Of a stretch of DNA of 64,000 nt, positions 8,915 to 17,594 are shown piece by piece (positions within the stretch are counted from its first letter, which is position 1; each line of letters starts with the position of its first letter). Origin of the DNA: Streptomyces olindensis (lineage in GTDB: Bacteria; Actinomycetota; Actinomycetes; Streptomycetales; Streptomycetaceae); the NCBI GenBank assembly GCA_000696115.1, contig JJOH01000003.1, forward strand, positions 1 to 64,000. Reading direction: 5' to 3'. The position numbers and the translations under genes were made by a program. The notes under the pieces were generated by a model. That model searched no databases and was not told the DNA's origin. It worked only from the letters and a program-made list of their open reading frames with translations.

Positions 8915-9486
8915 TGCCGCCCCCGGGGCAGCCGGTCCCGGCCCGGCGCCGACAGGTGCAGCACCTCGTACACCTCGCCGTCGGCCCGGGGCGCGTCATG
9001 CTCCCAGAGGGAGAAGTGGACCAGCTCCCAGCGGCTGGTGTCGACGGCGACGGCGGCGAGCAGGGCCCCGTCCCCGGCCGCCAGCCGCCGGACCTCGCTC
9101 ACCGCGTCCTCGACGGCGTCGGCCAACAGCACGCCCTCCGGCACCGGTTGACGCCGCCGCACCGCGCACCGCGCCCGTGCCCCCTGCCCCTCCTCGTACG
9201 CCAGCCCCGTCCACTGCCGTGCGGACGGCCGCCCGAAGTCGTCGCTGAGGCCCTGGAAACCGCCGCCCCACAGGAAGGAGTTCATGCCTTCCACGGTGTT
9301 CCACAGGTAGAAGGGCGCGTACTGGTGGACGGGCGAGCCGTGGCGTCCGCGCTCGCGGATCAGATAGGCCTTGAGACCGAGCCCGTCCCAGTCGTCGAGC
9401 AGCTTCCCCACCCGGTCGACGCGGTCGCGGATGACGCCCATGTCGTAGTCCGCGGGCAGGGTGAGCTCGTACTGCATGGCGTGCAT
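8908..9486 (-). CDS. DUF4865 family protein
   Basis: The 192-residue protein matches the DUF4865 type as I recall it: MQYELTLPADYDM at the start, then RDRVDRVGKLLDDWDGLGLKAY and the LWNTVEGMNSFLWGGGF block. No catalytic function is established. In size and layout it looks like a small alpha/beta-barrel monooxygenase-type or DUF1348-type protein. GAGGAG lies 6 bases before the ATG at 9486; a second Met three codons in is the alternative. Its place between a TetR regulator and a hydrolase suggests a role in handling the regulator's inducing ligand. Confidence 0.75.
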   Translation of the reverse strand: MHAMQYELTLPADYDMGVIRDRVDRVGKLLDDWDGLGLKAYLIRERGRHGSPVHQYAPFYLWNTVEGMNSFLWGGGFQGLSDDFGRPSARQWTGLAYEEGQGARARCAVRRRQPVPEGVLLADAVEDAVSEVRRLAAGDGALLAAVAVDTSRWELVHFSLWEHDAPRADGEVYEVLHLSAPGRDRLPRGRQW

Positions 9487-9496
9487 GAAGGTCTCC

Positions 9497-10060
9497 TCAA
9501 GGGGTCCGGGGTGCCAGCAGCGAGAGCAGCCCCCGCACCCCCGCGGCGAACGCGGCGGGAGAACCGGAGGCCCGGGCGAGGACGTAACCGCCCTGGACGG
9601 TCGCGACGACCGCGGTCGCGATCTCCCGGCCGTCCAGACCGGGCGCGAACTGGCCCTGTTCCTTGCCCTCTTCGACGATCGCGGCGATCCGCTCGCGGAG
9701 CCAGTCGAGCGTCTCGTCGACCGGGGCGCGCAGCTCGGCGCTCGCGATCACGTCCGGGTCCATGGTCAGCCGGCCGACCGGGCAGCCCCGCAGCACGTCC
9801 CGCTCGCGCCGCAGATACGCGGCGATGCGCTCGTACGGCGTTCCGGGGCCGTCGAGCACTGCCGAGGCCGTGGCCCGCATCTCCTCGGCGGTCCGCCGGA
9901 TCGCGGCCAGCGCGAGGTCGGGCTTGCCCTTGAAGTGGTGGTACATGCTGCCCTGCCCGGCGCCCGCGCGCTCCAGGATCGCCTTGGGGCTGGTGCCCAC
10001 ATAGCCGCGCTCCCACAGCAGCTCGCGGGTGGATTCGATCAGCCGTTCCGAGGTGCTCAT
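9497..10060 (-). CDS. TetR/AcrR family transcriptional regulator
   Basis: The 187-residue repressor has an N-terminal TetR helix-turn-helix (residues about 5-50, ending in GAGQGSMYHHFKGKPDL). The C-terminal ligand domain is of the TetR_C type found in YcdC/LmrA-like proteins. I prefer the ATG at 10060; an in-frame ATG at 10075 lies inside the palindromic operator and has no ribosome binding site. It heads the operon with DUF4865 (10 bases downstream) and the phosphotriesterase-like hydrolase, and is very likely autorepressed. Confidence 0.85.
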   Translation of the reverse strand: MSTSERLIESTRELLWERGYVGTSPKAILERAGAGQGSMYHHFKGKPDLALAAIRRTAEEMRATASAVLDGPGTPYERIAAYLRRERDVLRGCPVGRLTMDPDVIASAELRAPVDETLDWLRERIAAIVEEGKEQGQFAPGLDGREIATAVVATVQGGYVLARASGSPAAFAAGVRGLLSLLAPRTP

Positions 10061-10068
10061 GTCCGCAC

Positions 10069-10088
10069 TGTACATACCAGTAGTTACA
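10069..10088. promoter_or_regulatory. TetR operator palindrome
   Basis: A 20-bp imperfect palindrome of the form TGTAnnTAC-nn-GTAnnTACA lies immediately upstream of the preferred TetR start and overlaps its only likely promoter region. Size and symmetry fit a TetR dimer-pair operator. The divergent SHOCT gene begins 150 bases away and might share the control. Confidence 0.7.
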
Positions 10089-10240
10089 AAAGTCGAGGTC
10101 CCGGGGAGCGCCCGTCACCCGGCCGCCTACTCCCCGTGAGGTAGGCACGCTGCCGCCGGCCGTACGACGACGGCGGTGCCTCGCGCGACGACCCTCGAAA
10201 GCACAGGAATTCCCGCACGGCGACCAAGGAGTTGGACGAC

Positions 10241-10528
10241 ATGCAGACCCTGGCGAACTACGGCGACGGCGGCCCCGGACCCTGGATCCTGTTCCTTCCG
10301 GTGATCTGGGCGCTGCTCATCGGGGGCGGCATCGCGCTGCTGCGCCGCACGGTGTGGCGCGGACGCCGCGGCGGTCCCTGGCGGCAGCCCCCCGTCGGGA
10401 AGGACTCGCCCATCGCCGTGCTCGGCCACCGCTTCGCCTCCGGCGAGATCGACGAGGACGAGTACTGGCGCCGCCTGTCCGTGCTGAACGAGGAGTTCGG
10501 GCACACCGCCAAGGGGGGCGGCGTATGA
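10241..10528 (+). CDS. SHOCT domain membrane protein
   Basis: This 95-residue protein has one N-terminal transmembrane helix (about residues 14-34, WILFLPVIWALLIGGGIALL) and a C-terminal SHOCT motif (SPIAVLGHRFASGEIDEDEYWRRLSVL). SHOCT segments are short interaction or oligomerisation helices found at the ends of many membrane proteins. The ATG at 10241 sits 9 bases after AAGGAG, so I reject the upstream TTG at 10232. A strong hairpin follows the stop codon. Confidence 0.85.
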   Translation: MQTLANYGDGGPGPWILFLPVIWALLIGGGIALLRRTVWRGRRGGPWRQPPVGKDSPIAVLGHRFASGEIDEDEYWRRLSVLNEEFGHTAKGGGV

Positions 10529-10559
10529 ACGATCCGGCCGAATAAAGGCCGCCTGGCGC

Positions 10560-10598
10560 GTTTTCACCCTCGGAATTGAAGCTTCCGGGGGTGAAAAC
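10560..10598 (+). terminator. inverted repeat, likely terminator of the SHOCT gene
   Basis: GTTTTCACCC (10560-10569) is perfectly complementary to GGGTGAAAAC (10589-10598). Inner arms TCGGAA and TTCCGG extend the stem with one mismatch and leave a 7-base loop. There is no U-tract, as is common in Streptomyces. Confidence 0.7.
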
Positions 10599-10651
10599 GG
10601 CACAACTCCCTCTCTGTTCCCGGAGGCCGACCGCCCTAGGGATTTCCCCGC

Positions 10652-10682
10652 TTGACATGCCACTTCGGTCGGCGTCTATGGT
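10652..10682 (+). promoter_or_regulatory. putative sigma-70 (HrdB-type) promoter for the DUF1906 operon
   Basis: A consensus TTGACA (10652-10657) is followed after 19 bases by TATGGT (10677-10682), about 130 bases upstream of the DUF1906 gene start. The -35 box is perfect and the -10 box acceptable for HrdB; the spacing is at the long end. Confidence 0.5.
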
Positions 10683-10814
10683 GATCGCCGCACAGACGGA
10701 CAACGACCGGGGAAGTCGTTCTGTGGGGGGATCCGAACTGTTTGTGCTTATCCGCTCTGCCTTCTTCAGCGCCCCCTGCTCCGCACAGGTCTTTTTCTCA
10801 GGAGGGGCTGCCGC

Positions 10815-13193
10815 ATGGCAGATGAGAAGGTTCTCGCCGCGCAGAAATGGGTCAACGCCACCTACGGCGGTGTGTCGGGCTATGCGAGATGCCCGGAAGA
10901 CGGAAAGACCGGCTGGCCGGTCATGTACTCGCTGACGATGGGGTTGCAGCACGAACTCGGCATCAGCCCCGTCGTCGCCAACTTCGGTGCCGGCACGCTC
11001 GCCAAGGTCCAGGCCCTCGGCACCATCGGCATCGGCTGGCAGAAGAACAAGAACATCGTCAAGATCCTGCGCCACGCCCTGTTCTGCAAGGGGTACTGGG
11101 GCGGGGACACCGGCGTCGCCTCCTTCGACTCCGTCGCCGCCGCGTCGGTCGACAAGATGAAGGAGAACATGGGCATCGAGCAGGACGGCGGCGTCGTCCA
11201 GCCCAAGGTGCTCAAGGCGATGCTCAACATGGACGCCTACGCCGTCCTCGCGGGGGGCACGGACAAGGTCCGGTCCATCCAGCAATGGCTCAACGGGCGT
11301 TATTGGAAGCGCAGCAATTTCTCCATCGGCCCCACGGACGGTCACTACTCGCGTGATGTCCAGCAGGCCTTGATGAAGGCGATCCAGCTGCAGATCGGAA
11401 TATCCGAGGCGGACGCGACCGGCAACTTCGGGCCCGGCACGCAGGCCGGCCTGAAAGCCAATACCGTCGGTCCCGGTTCGTCGGGCATCATCATGCAGTT
11501 GTTCTCCGCGGCGTGCGTCTTCAACGAACCCATCGCGAGTTCTCCCGAAGACGACCAGCGGACCCACTTCACCGATGTCTGGGACGGCGACATCGCGGGG
11601 TGGCTGAAGGGATTCCAGAAATTCTCCGCCCTGGAAGTGACGGGCGTCGGCGACTACCGGACGTGGGCCCAGCTCCTGGTGTCCATGGGCGACCCGGACC
11701 GGCCCGTCAACGGATCCGACACGGCGTACACGATCACCCCGTCCAGGGCGTCACGCATGTACGCGGACGGGTACCGGTACGTCGGCCGGTACCTCAACGA
11801 GGCGTCCGCCGGCGGCGGTTCGAAGATGATCGAGGAAGGCGAGCTCGCCACCATCTTCGCCGCCGGGATGCGCGTGTTCCCGATCTTCCAGGACCACGGC
11901 CGCAGCCTGGCCGAGTACAACTGGGCCAACGGCCGCAAACACGGCCAGTGGGCCCACGACCAGGCCGTGCACTTCGGCTTCAACCGCGGCACCGTCATCT
12001 ACTTCGCGGTCGACTACGACGCCACCGTCGAGGACATGCCGCGCATCCTGGAGTACTTCCGCGGCGTCACCTCCGGCCTGTCCTCCAAGGGCAAGCGCTA
12101 CCTGCACGGCGTCTACGGATCCCGCAACGTGTGCGCCCAGGTCACGCAGGCCACCGACGCCGCCTACTCGTTCGTGTCCGGCATGTCCTGGGGCTTCTCC
12201 GGCAACCTCGGCATGCCGCTCCCGCAGAACTGGTCGTTCAACCAGATCAAGGAGTACAAGGTCACCAACGGCTCCGACGTCTTCTACCTGGACCGCGACG
12301 CGCACCGGCCGCGCTCCGACGAGGGCCAGAAGAGCGTCAACCGCGTGGTGTCCCCGGCCGCGGGCTTCATCGCGAACATCGAACGGCTCCACACCCTCGC
12401 CAAGAACTACGGCAAGGGCGACCCGAACCGGCTCGTCACGGACTACTACCGGCAGAAGCGGTACGCCGGCACGCAGTGGAAGCTGCTCATCAGCGACATC
12501 GACCGGTCCTTCGTCGAGTACGCGGACGACAACGGCGCGGAACTGCTCGACGCCTTCACCGACCCGTTCACCGGCGACTCCCTGGACCCGCAGCACCTCC
12601 TGGCCACCGCGGCCGGCCACCTCATCAAGCCCAGCCCTGCCGCCGCGGGTTCGGCCAACGAGGGCGACGTGGCCGGCTGGGCCGGCGACCTCATGACCTT
12701 CTACGGCGAGTGGCGCCGCGACAGCGACAGCATCGCCTCCGGCCACACCTACTGCGTGCAGCGCCTCGGCCAGAACGGCGTGGTCTCCTCCTTCGGACAC
12801 AACGACCTCGTCGAGGACGCCGACGGATACCTGCTGGCCGCCCAGATGCGGAGCGGCAAGTCCATCGCCGCCGCGGTCCGCGCCCACTACGAGCAGACCG
12901 GCGGGGTCACCCGCTTCCGGGACTTCTTCGCCAAACGGTTCGGGAGCAAGGCCGCCACCGCCACGGACGCCGCGTTCGACATCCTCACCACCCCGCACAA
13001 CCTCATCGCCGCGGGCCGCACCTACCTCGTGCTCACCACGGCCGAGGAAGGCGTGATCCTGCCCAACATCCTCCCGACGGACCGGCTCAAGGAATACTGC
13101 CGGGGGTTCGCGGACGTCCTGGTCGCCCGCGCCGGCCTGGAGCGACGCAGCCAGGCCCGGTACCTCGCCAACCACAAGAGCCTGTTCCGTTAG
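10815..13193 (+). CDS. large DUF1906 (glycoside-hydrolase-like) protein with peptidoglycan-binding-like N-terminus
   Basis: This 792-residue protein has no signal peptide at its N-terminus. Residues about 1-240 hold repeated peptidoglycan-binding-like segments (patterns DGGVVQPKVLKAML and GNFGPGTQAGLKA). Residues about 300-510 form a DUF1906/Rv2525c-like TIM-barrel domain (RYVGRYLNE, FPIFQDHGRS, IYFAVDYDAT, HGVYGSRNVC). The last 280 residues match nothing I recognise. DUF1906 proteins are thought to act on or bind cell-wall glycans; Rv2525c of Mycobacterium is Tat-exported. Here a Tat-signal partner is encoded two genes downstream. CAGGAGG precedes the ATG. It heads an operon with the next two genes. 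Confidence 0.8.
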   Translation: MADEKVLAAQKWVNATYGGVSGYARCPEDGKTGWPVMYSLTMGLQHELGISPVVANFGAGTLAKVQALGTIGIGWQKNKNIVKILRHALFCKGYWGGDTGVASFDSVAAASVDKMKENMGIEQDGGVVQPKVLKAMLNMDAYAVLAGGTDKVRSIQQWLNGRYWKRSNFSIGPTDGHYSRDVQQALMKAIQLQIGISEADATGNFGPGTQAGLKANTVGPGSSGIIMQLFSAACVFNEPIASSPEDDQRTHFTDVWDGDIAGWLKGFQKFSALEVTGVGDYRTWAQLLVSMGDPDRPVNGSDTAYTITPSRASRMYADGYRYVGRYLNEASAGGGSKMIEEGELATIFAAGMRVFPIFQDHGRSLAEYNWANGRKHGQWAHDQAVHFGFNRGTVIYFAVDYDATVEDMPRILEYFRGVTSGLSSKGKRYLHGVYGSRNVCAQVTQATDAAYSFVSGMSWGFSGNLGMPLPQNWSFNQIKEYKVTNGSDVFYLDRDAHRPRSDEGQKSVNRVVSPAAGFIANIERLHTLAKNYGKGDPNRLVTDYYRQKRYAGTQWKLLISDIDRSFVEYADDNGAELLDAFTDPFTGDSLDPQHLLATAAGHLIKPSPAAAGSANEGDVAGWAGDLMTFYGEWRRDSDSIASGHTYCVQRLGQNGVVSSFGHNDLVEDADGYLLAAQMRSGKSIAAAVRAHYEQTGGVTRFRDFFAKRFGSKAATATDAAFDILTTPHNLIAAGRTYLVLTTAEEGVILPNILPTDRLKEYCRGFADVLVARAGLERRSQARYLANHKSLFR

Positions 13194-13202
13194 GAGCCGT
13201 CC

Positions 13203-13577
13203 ATGAGCTGGGTCGTCCCCCTGATCATCGTGGGCCTCGGCCTGCTGTGCCTGAGGCTCCCCGGGGGACGGCGCGGCCGCAACGCATGCGTCGGGAGCGT
13301 GGTCGTCGGCGCGCTGTCCTACCTGTGGGGCGCCGCGCAGGTGGTGTTCGCCGACCCGGCCCGCATGTGCGACACGCCTTCGTGGCCGCGGGCCGACTGG
13401 GACCGGTTCGAGGAACGGTTCCTGCCGCCGCGCGCGGCCTGCCACTGGGACGACGGGCGGACGCAGGATCTCGTCTCGCCCTGGGTCGTTCCCGCCCTGT
13501 CCATCAGCTTCGGGCTGGCTGTCGCGTGCCTGGTCACGCTGGCCGTCGCCCGCCACCGGAAGGAACACAAGCGTTGA
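13203..13577 (+). CDS. small two-helix membrane protein, function unknown
   Basis: The 124-residue protein is not recognised. It has transmembrane helices at about residues 3-18, 31-48 and 94-113 and a hydrophilic, Cys-containing loop (two Cys, in ARMCDTP and RAACHWDD) between the last two. The C-terminus is a short basic tail (RHRKEHKR). It begins 9 bases after the DUF1906 gene and its stop codon overlaps the TTG start of the next gene, so the three genes are surely co-transcribed. Confidence 0.65.
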   Translation: MSWVVPLIIVGLGLLCLRLPGGRRGRNACVGSVVVGALSYLWGAAQVVFADPARMCDTPSWPRADWDRFEERFLPPRAACHWDDGRTQDLVSPWVVPALSISFGLAVACLVTLAVARHRKEHKR

Positions 13578-14242
13578 GCGACACCGCTCCCGGGCTCACC
13601 CGCCGCCAGGCGCTCGGCATCACCGCCGGCCTGACCGCCGGAGCCCTCCTCGTCCCCGCCACCGGCACGGCCGCGGCCGCGCCCGCCGAAGGCGTCTGGC
13701 GGGGCGCCACCACGCAGAACGGCTGGCCGGTCATCGACCGGGCGGTCACCCACCGCGTCGAGGGCACCGGCGTCGACGTGCCCCTCGCGCAGGGCGACGT
13801 GGCCACCGTCCTGCTGCACGTCGCGCGACGCTACGCGTACGAGATCGACATGCTGCGTCCGCGCGAGATCCAGGGACACACGGCCGACCGGCACATCGGG
13901 GCGCCCTTCGAGTCCAACCACCTGTCCGGCACCGCGATCGCCGTGCGCCCGCTCTTCTACCCGCTCGGCGCGGACGCCTCCACCGGCATGACCGGACAGG
14001 AGCGCACGATCGTGCGGGACATCCTCGCCGACTGCGAGGGCGTCGTCGTCTGGGGCGGTGAGCTCGATCCGGTGAAGGAGTCCCACTTCCACATCGCCGT
14101 CGCCCCGGGCGACAGCCGTCTCGGCCGCCTGGCCCGGCGCATCCGGGGCTGGGACGCCGCACCCGGCCAGGGCGCGGGCAGCATCGACGCGTTCGCCCCG
14201 GCCCGGATCCGCCGTGCGGAGAAGGCGGCGGCCGGCCGCTGA
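13574..14242 (+). CDS. Tat-exported peptidase M15-like protein with altered metal site
   Basis: This 222-residue protein begins with a TTG start overlapping the previous stop (TTGA), with AAGGAA 8 bases upstream. Residues 9-40 are a twin-arginine signal (TRRQALGITAG, then a hydrophobic stretch ending AAAAPA). The mature part resembles D-Ala-D-Ala carboxypeptidase M15/VanY-type folds: SNHLSGTAIAV corresponds to the SxHxxGxAxD metal motif, and SHFHIAV to the second His. The Asp of the metal motif is Ala here, so the zinc site may be changed or the protein may bind rather than cut. It is the third gene of the DUF1906 operon, which points to the cell wall. Confidence 0.7.
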   Translation: MSDTAPGLTRRQALGITAGLTAGALLVPATGTAAAAPAEGVWRGATTQNGWPVIDRAVTHRVEGTGVDVPLAQGDVATVLLHVARRYAYEIDMLRPREIQGHTADRHIGAPFESNHLSGTAIAVRPLFYPLGADASTGMTGQERTIVRDILADCEGVVVWGGELDPVKESHFHIAVAPGDSRLGRLARRIRGWDAAPGQGAGSIDAFAPARIRRAEKAAAGR

Positions 14243-14262
14243 GCCGTCCCTGCCGAGCCGTG

Positions 14263-14293
14263 GTCGCCTCCGGGCCCCATACCCGGAGGCGAC
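14263..14293. terminator. bidirectional terminator hairpin
   Basis: GTCGCCTCCGGG (14263-14274) and CCCGGAGGCGAC (14282-14293) form a perfect 12-bp stem with a 7-base loop. It lies between the converging M15-like and anti-sigma-like genes. Confidence 0.85.
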
Positions 14294-14321
14294 ATCCGTG
14301 CGAAGGGTGGTCACCGCCCGG

Positions 14322-14855
14322 TCAACCGGCAACGGCGGACCGGGCGGGAGCATGGTCGGGCCGGAGCCCGTCGGCGGAGTGCCCCACCTCGGCGAACCGG
14401 CGCGCGGCCTTCTCCTGGACCGCGCGCCGCGACCGGTGCGACGGCGCCGCCACCGTGGGGGAGGACGTCGGCAGCGTGAACCACACGACCTTGCCGGACT
14501 CGCCGTCCGGCCGGACGCCCCAGCTCTCGCTCATGGCGGCCACCATCGCGAGCCCGCGACCGCAGGTCGCCAGTGGCTCGGCGTCGTCCACCACGGGCAT
14601 CCGCGGGTCGTGGTCACGCACCGACACCGTGAGCCGGTCGAGCAGCAGCTCTATCTCCACGGTGCAGGTCTTGTCGGGCTGGGCGTGCCGGTGGACGTTG
14701 GACAGCAGTTCCGTCACACCGAGCGAGGCCCGGTCGATCAGGGCGTCAAGATGCCAGTAGCGCAATTGTGCAGAGACGATTCTGCGGACCTGGCCGATCC
14801 GCGACGGCAGGGCTTGGAGCTCCACCGTGCAGTGCCTGCTTGGGTAGCTGATCAC
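14322..14855 (-). CDS. anti-sigma-factor-like ATP-binding protein (HATPase_c)
   Basis: This 177-residue protein has an isolated GHKL/histidine-kinase-type ATPase domain of the RsbW/SpoIIAB kind common in Streptomyces. The N box is in VTELLSNVHRHAQ and the G boxes are in VRDHDPRMP and CGRGLAMVAAMSESWG. Such proteins bind sigma factors or phosphorylate STAS antagonists. No sigma factor or STAS gene is adjacent, so the partner is unknown. I chose GTG 14855 because GGGGAG lies 8 bases upstream; an upstream ATG at 15026 would add 57 residues unlike the family. Confidence 0.8.
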   Translation of the reverse strand: MISYPSRHCTVELQALPSRIGQVRRIVSAQLRYWHLDALIDRASLGVTELLSNVHRHAQPDKTCTVEIELLLDRLTVSVRDHDPRMPVVDDAEPLATCGRGLAMVAAMSESWGVRPDGESGKVVWFTLPTSSPTVAAPSHRSRRAVQEKAARRFAEVGHSADGLRPDHAPARSAVAG

Positions 14856-15038
14856 GGCTGCGACTCCCCGACGTGAGGTCCGGAAGAACACGGAGTTCGG
14901 ATCCAGCAGGGCGCCTTCGTGACACTGCCGCCCGCTGTCGTGGCCGGCGGGCTGGTTCGCAGCGTTATCGCCGGTAAACCCAGAGTGACGTGAGACCAGA
15001 GTGACGCAGGGGGTGGGGTACCGCAACTCGCGGACATC

Positions 15039-15362
15039 TCAGTCGCCGCGCCCCGCCGCCCGGCGCACGGCCTCGATGAAGCGCCGCGCGGCCGGCGGGC
15101 CCGGCTCGCCCGGGGCGGGGTCGTGGTCGCCCAGGGTGAGCAGGTACCGATTGCCGTTGAGATCCGCCGTGGCCCGGTCATCGGGGCCGAACCAGGGCCT
15201 GGAGGCGCGCACGGCCTGCACCGGCGCGCTGTCGATCTCACTGCCGTAACTGGTCAGCAATTCGAGCCGGCCGTCGCTGATCCGGACCTGGCCGGCCCGG
15301 GTGAGCGAACGCAGCCGCTTCCCGATCCGCACGCCCGTGGCCCTGAACTCCGGCTCCGCCAT
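15039..15362 (-). CDS. conserved hypothetical protein of Streptomyces type
   Basis: The 107-residue protein has no signal or membrane segment. A beta-rich core (VRISDGRLELLTSYGSEID, then RYLLTLGDHD) resembles a small PH-like or DUF fold, but I cannot name it. The start ATG at 15362 has AAGGGGGGCG upstream. It stands alone between an anti-sigma-like gene (same strand) and a 480-base gene-free stretch. Confidence 0.6.
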   Translation of the reverse strand: MAEPEFRATGVRIGKRLRSLTRAGQVRISDGRLELLTSYGSEIDSAPVQAVRASRPWFGPDDRATADLNGNRYLLTLGDHDPAPGEPGPPAARRFIEAVRRAAGRGD

Positions 15363-15845
15363 GCCACCCGCCCCCCTTGTGCGCGTCGGTGTACCCGCCC
15401 GCCCCGCCGATGCCGGTTCGGGCGCTTGTCCTGATCCAGTCTGCCCCGTCCCGAGGCCCGGTCCCGCCGGGCGGCGTACCCGTGCTCGCGGACGGCGCGC
15501 CGTGCCCTGCCGGAACCACGGTCCCGCCTCGGCCGGAAGCGTTGTCCCGGCGGTGCGTCCCACCCCGCCGCCGCCCCGCCCGGAGCCTCGGTCCCGCGGT
15601 GCAGTCTGCCCCCGCCCGGCGTCGAGCACCAGTCCATGCGACCCCCTCGCCGGGGGGCGCCCGCAGCACACACACGAATGCGCCCCCGGGACCGCGCGCC
15701 CCCTTGCCCCGGCCTCTGCCCCAGGGGGCGCTTTGGGGGGCTCAAAGGCGCGTTTATGCAGGTGAGAAGCGTGCGCCGGGTGTTTATGATCGGGGGTGCC
15801 GGCCGCGCGCCCCGTCGTCGGCGCGCAGCGTTAGGAGCCCCCCTC
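15363..15845. other. 483-base intergenic stretch, no gene
   Basis: The stretch is C-rich on the + strand and its short ORFs look like shadows. Near the right end GTTTATG occurs twice (15752-15758 and 15782-15788). The second contains a good -10-like TATGAT (15785-15790) about 55 bases before the PLP-enzyme gene, so it probably holds that gene's promoter. I see no RNA gene. Confidence 0.5.
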
Positions 15846-16970
15846 GTGAGCACTCCCCAGCAGACCCGGACCGGCGTGACCCTCGACGTCGACCACAGTG
15901 ACACCGGATACCGCGCGTGGCTGAAAGAGGCCGTCCGCAGGGTCCAGGCCGACGCCAACCGCTCGGCCGACACGCACCTGCTCCAGTTCCCCCTGCCGGA
16001 GCGCTGGGGCATCGACCTGTACCTGAAGGACGAGTCGACCCACCCCACCGGCAGCCTCAAGCACCGGCTCGCCCGCTCCCTGTTCCTGTACGGCCTGTGC
16101 AATGGCTGGATCCGGCCGGGCAGACCGGTGATCGAGGCCTCCAGCGGCTCGACGGCCGTCTCCGAGGCCTACTTCGCGAAGCTGATCGGCGTGCCCTTCA
16201 TCGCCGTCATGCCACGCACCACGAGCGCCGAGAAGATCCGCCTCATCGAGTTCCACTCCGGCCGCTGCCACTTCGTGGACGACCCGCGCACGATGTACGA
16301 GGAGTCCGCCCGGCTCGCGGCGGAGACCGGCGGCCACTACATGGACCAGTTCACCTACGCCGAACGGGCCACGGACTGGCGCGGGAACAACAACATCGCC
16401 GAGTCCATCTTCCGCCAGCTGCGCCTGGAGCGGTTCCCCGAGCCCGCGTGGATCGTCGCCACGGCGGGCACCGGCGGCACCTCCGCGACCCTCGCGCGCT
16501 ACGTCCACTACATGCAGTACGACACCCGCGTCTGCGTGGCCGACCCCGAGAACTCGTGCTTCTTCGACGGCTGGACCACCGGCGATCCGGACGTCACGTG
16601 CGACTGCGGCTCCCGCATCGAGGGCATCGGCCGCCCCCGCATGGAACCCAGCTTCGTACCGGGTGCGATCGACCGGATGATGAAGGTGCCCGACGCGGCC
16701 AGCGTCGCCGCCGTACGGGCCCTGGAGCGCGCCATCGGCCGCAAGGCGGGCGGCTCGACCGGAACGGGCCTGTGGAGTGCGCTGAAGATCGTCGCGGAGA
16801 TGGTGGCCGAGGGGCGGCGGGGGAGCGTCGTGACCCTGCTGTGCGACCCGGGGGACCGGTACCTCGACAAGTACTACTCGGACGCCTGGCTGGCCGCCCA
16901 GGGACTGGACATCGCGCCCTACACCGCCGCGATCGACACGTTCCTGGAGACGGGCGCCTGGCCCGGCTGA
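15846..16970 (+). CDS. PLP-dependent cysteine synthase/desulfhydrase family protein (Cds1-like)
   Basis: This 374-residue fold-type II PLP enzyme is of the CysK/CBS superfamily. The PLP Lys lies in [11 protein letters not shown] (about residue 70). Other PLP contacts are SSGSTAVS, the phosphate loop [11 protein letters not shown] and [10 protein letters not shown] near the end. Its length and the odd central segment ([23 protein letters not shown]) fit the actinobacterial branch including Mycobacterium Cds1, an L-cysteine desulfhydrase that makes H2S, pyruvate and ammonia. That activity is inferred. AGGAG lies 8 bases before the GTG at 15846; a longer reading to 15636 has no support. Confidence 0.82.
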   Translation: MSTPQQTRTGVTLDVDHSDTGYRAWLKEAVRRVQADANRSADTHLLQFPLPERWGIDLYLKDESTHPTGSLKHRLARSLFLYGLCNGWIRPGRPVIEASSGSTAVSEAYFAKLIGVPFIAVMPRTTSAEKIRLIEFHSGRCHFVDDPRTMYEESARLAAETGGHYMDQFTYAERATDWRGNNNIAESIFRQLRLERFPEPAWIVATAGTGGTSATLARYVHYMQYDTRVCVADPENSCFFDGWTTGDPDVTCDCGSRIEGIGRPRMEPSFVPGAIDRMMKVPDAASVAAVRALERAIGRKAGGSTGTGLWSALKIVAEMVAEGRRGSVVTLLCDPGDRYLDKYYSDAWLAAQGLDIAPYTAAIDTFLETGAWPG

Positions 16971-17048
16971 GGCCCGGGCCCGGCCTTCGGCCGCCGCAGG
17001 ACGACCGGGACTCGTGGACTCGCGCGTGCGGACGCCGCAGCCCCGGCC

Positions 17049-17516
17049 TCAGGCCGTGAGCCGCCGCTCCAGCGCCGTCACGGCGTCCCGTAACGCGCGC
17101 GCCTGACCCGCCCGGAACGCCTTCATGAACAGCCGGTACGCCGCCGTCCCGTCCGTCGCGAAGGTCCACCGCACCCGGGTGCCGCCGCCGGCCGGCGTGA
17201 GCCGCCACTCCTCGACGATCGCCCGCACCCCGGGCGCGTTGGTGACGTCGACGCGGTAGGCGTACACCCCGGGCTCCTCCGCGGCGAGGACCGTCTCGCG
17301 GAACCGCACGCCCCCGCTGAGGGTGATGTCGCGCCCCGCGCCGGCGTCGACCGCCCGCGCGGCCTTCACCTGGGGAAACCAGTCGGCCCAGCCGGGCACG
17401 TCCGCCAGCGCGCGGTAGGCCGCCTCCGGCGGAACCGACATCTCTCGGGTGAAGACGTGCCGCACGGGCGCGGTCCCGGCGAAGTCGAGCCCCACCGGGC
17501 GCAGACGGTGAGCCAT
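17049..17516 (-). CDS. SRPBCC (polyketide cyclase/START-like) family protein
   Basis: The 155-residue protein shows the START/SRPBCC helix-grip pattern: VRHVFTREMSVPPEAAYRALADVPGWADWFPQV at the start, VRFRETV in the middle, TRVRWTFATDG, then a long C-terminal helix. It probably binds a hydrophobic small molecule or lipid. No polyketide genes are close, so no pathway can be given. It converges on the Cds1-like gene. Confidence 0.8.
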   Translation of the reverse strand: MAHRLRPVGLDFAGTAPVRHVFTREMSVPPEAAYRALADVPGWADWFPQVKAARAVDAGAGRDITLSGGVRFRETVLAAEEPGVYAYRVDVTNAPGVRAIVEEWRLTPAGGGTRVRWTFATDGTAAYRLFMKAFRAGQARALRDAVTALERRLTA

Positions 17517-17594
17517 GGACGTGGCCCTCCCTGACGGAAGCGGGTGATGACGGAAGCGGGCGATGACGGAAGCGTCACCCTAGCTGGCGGCCCG

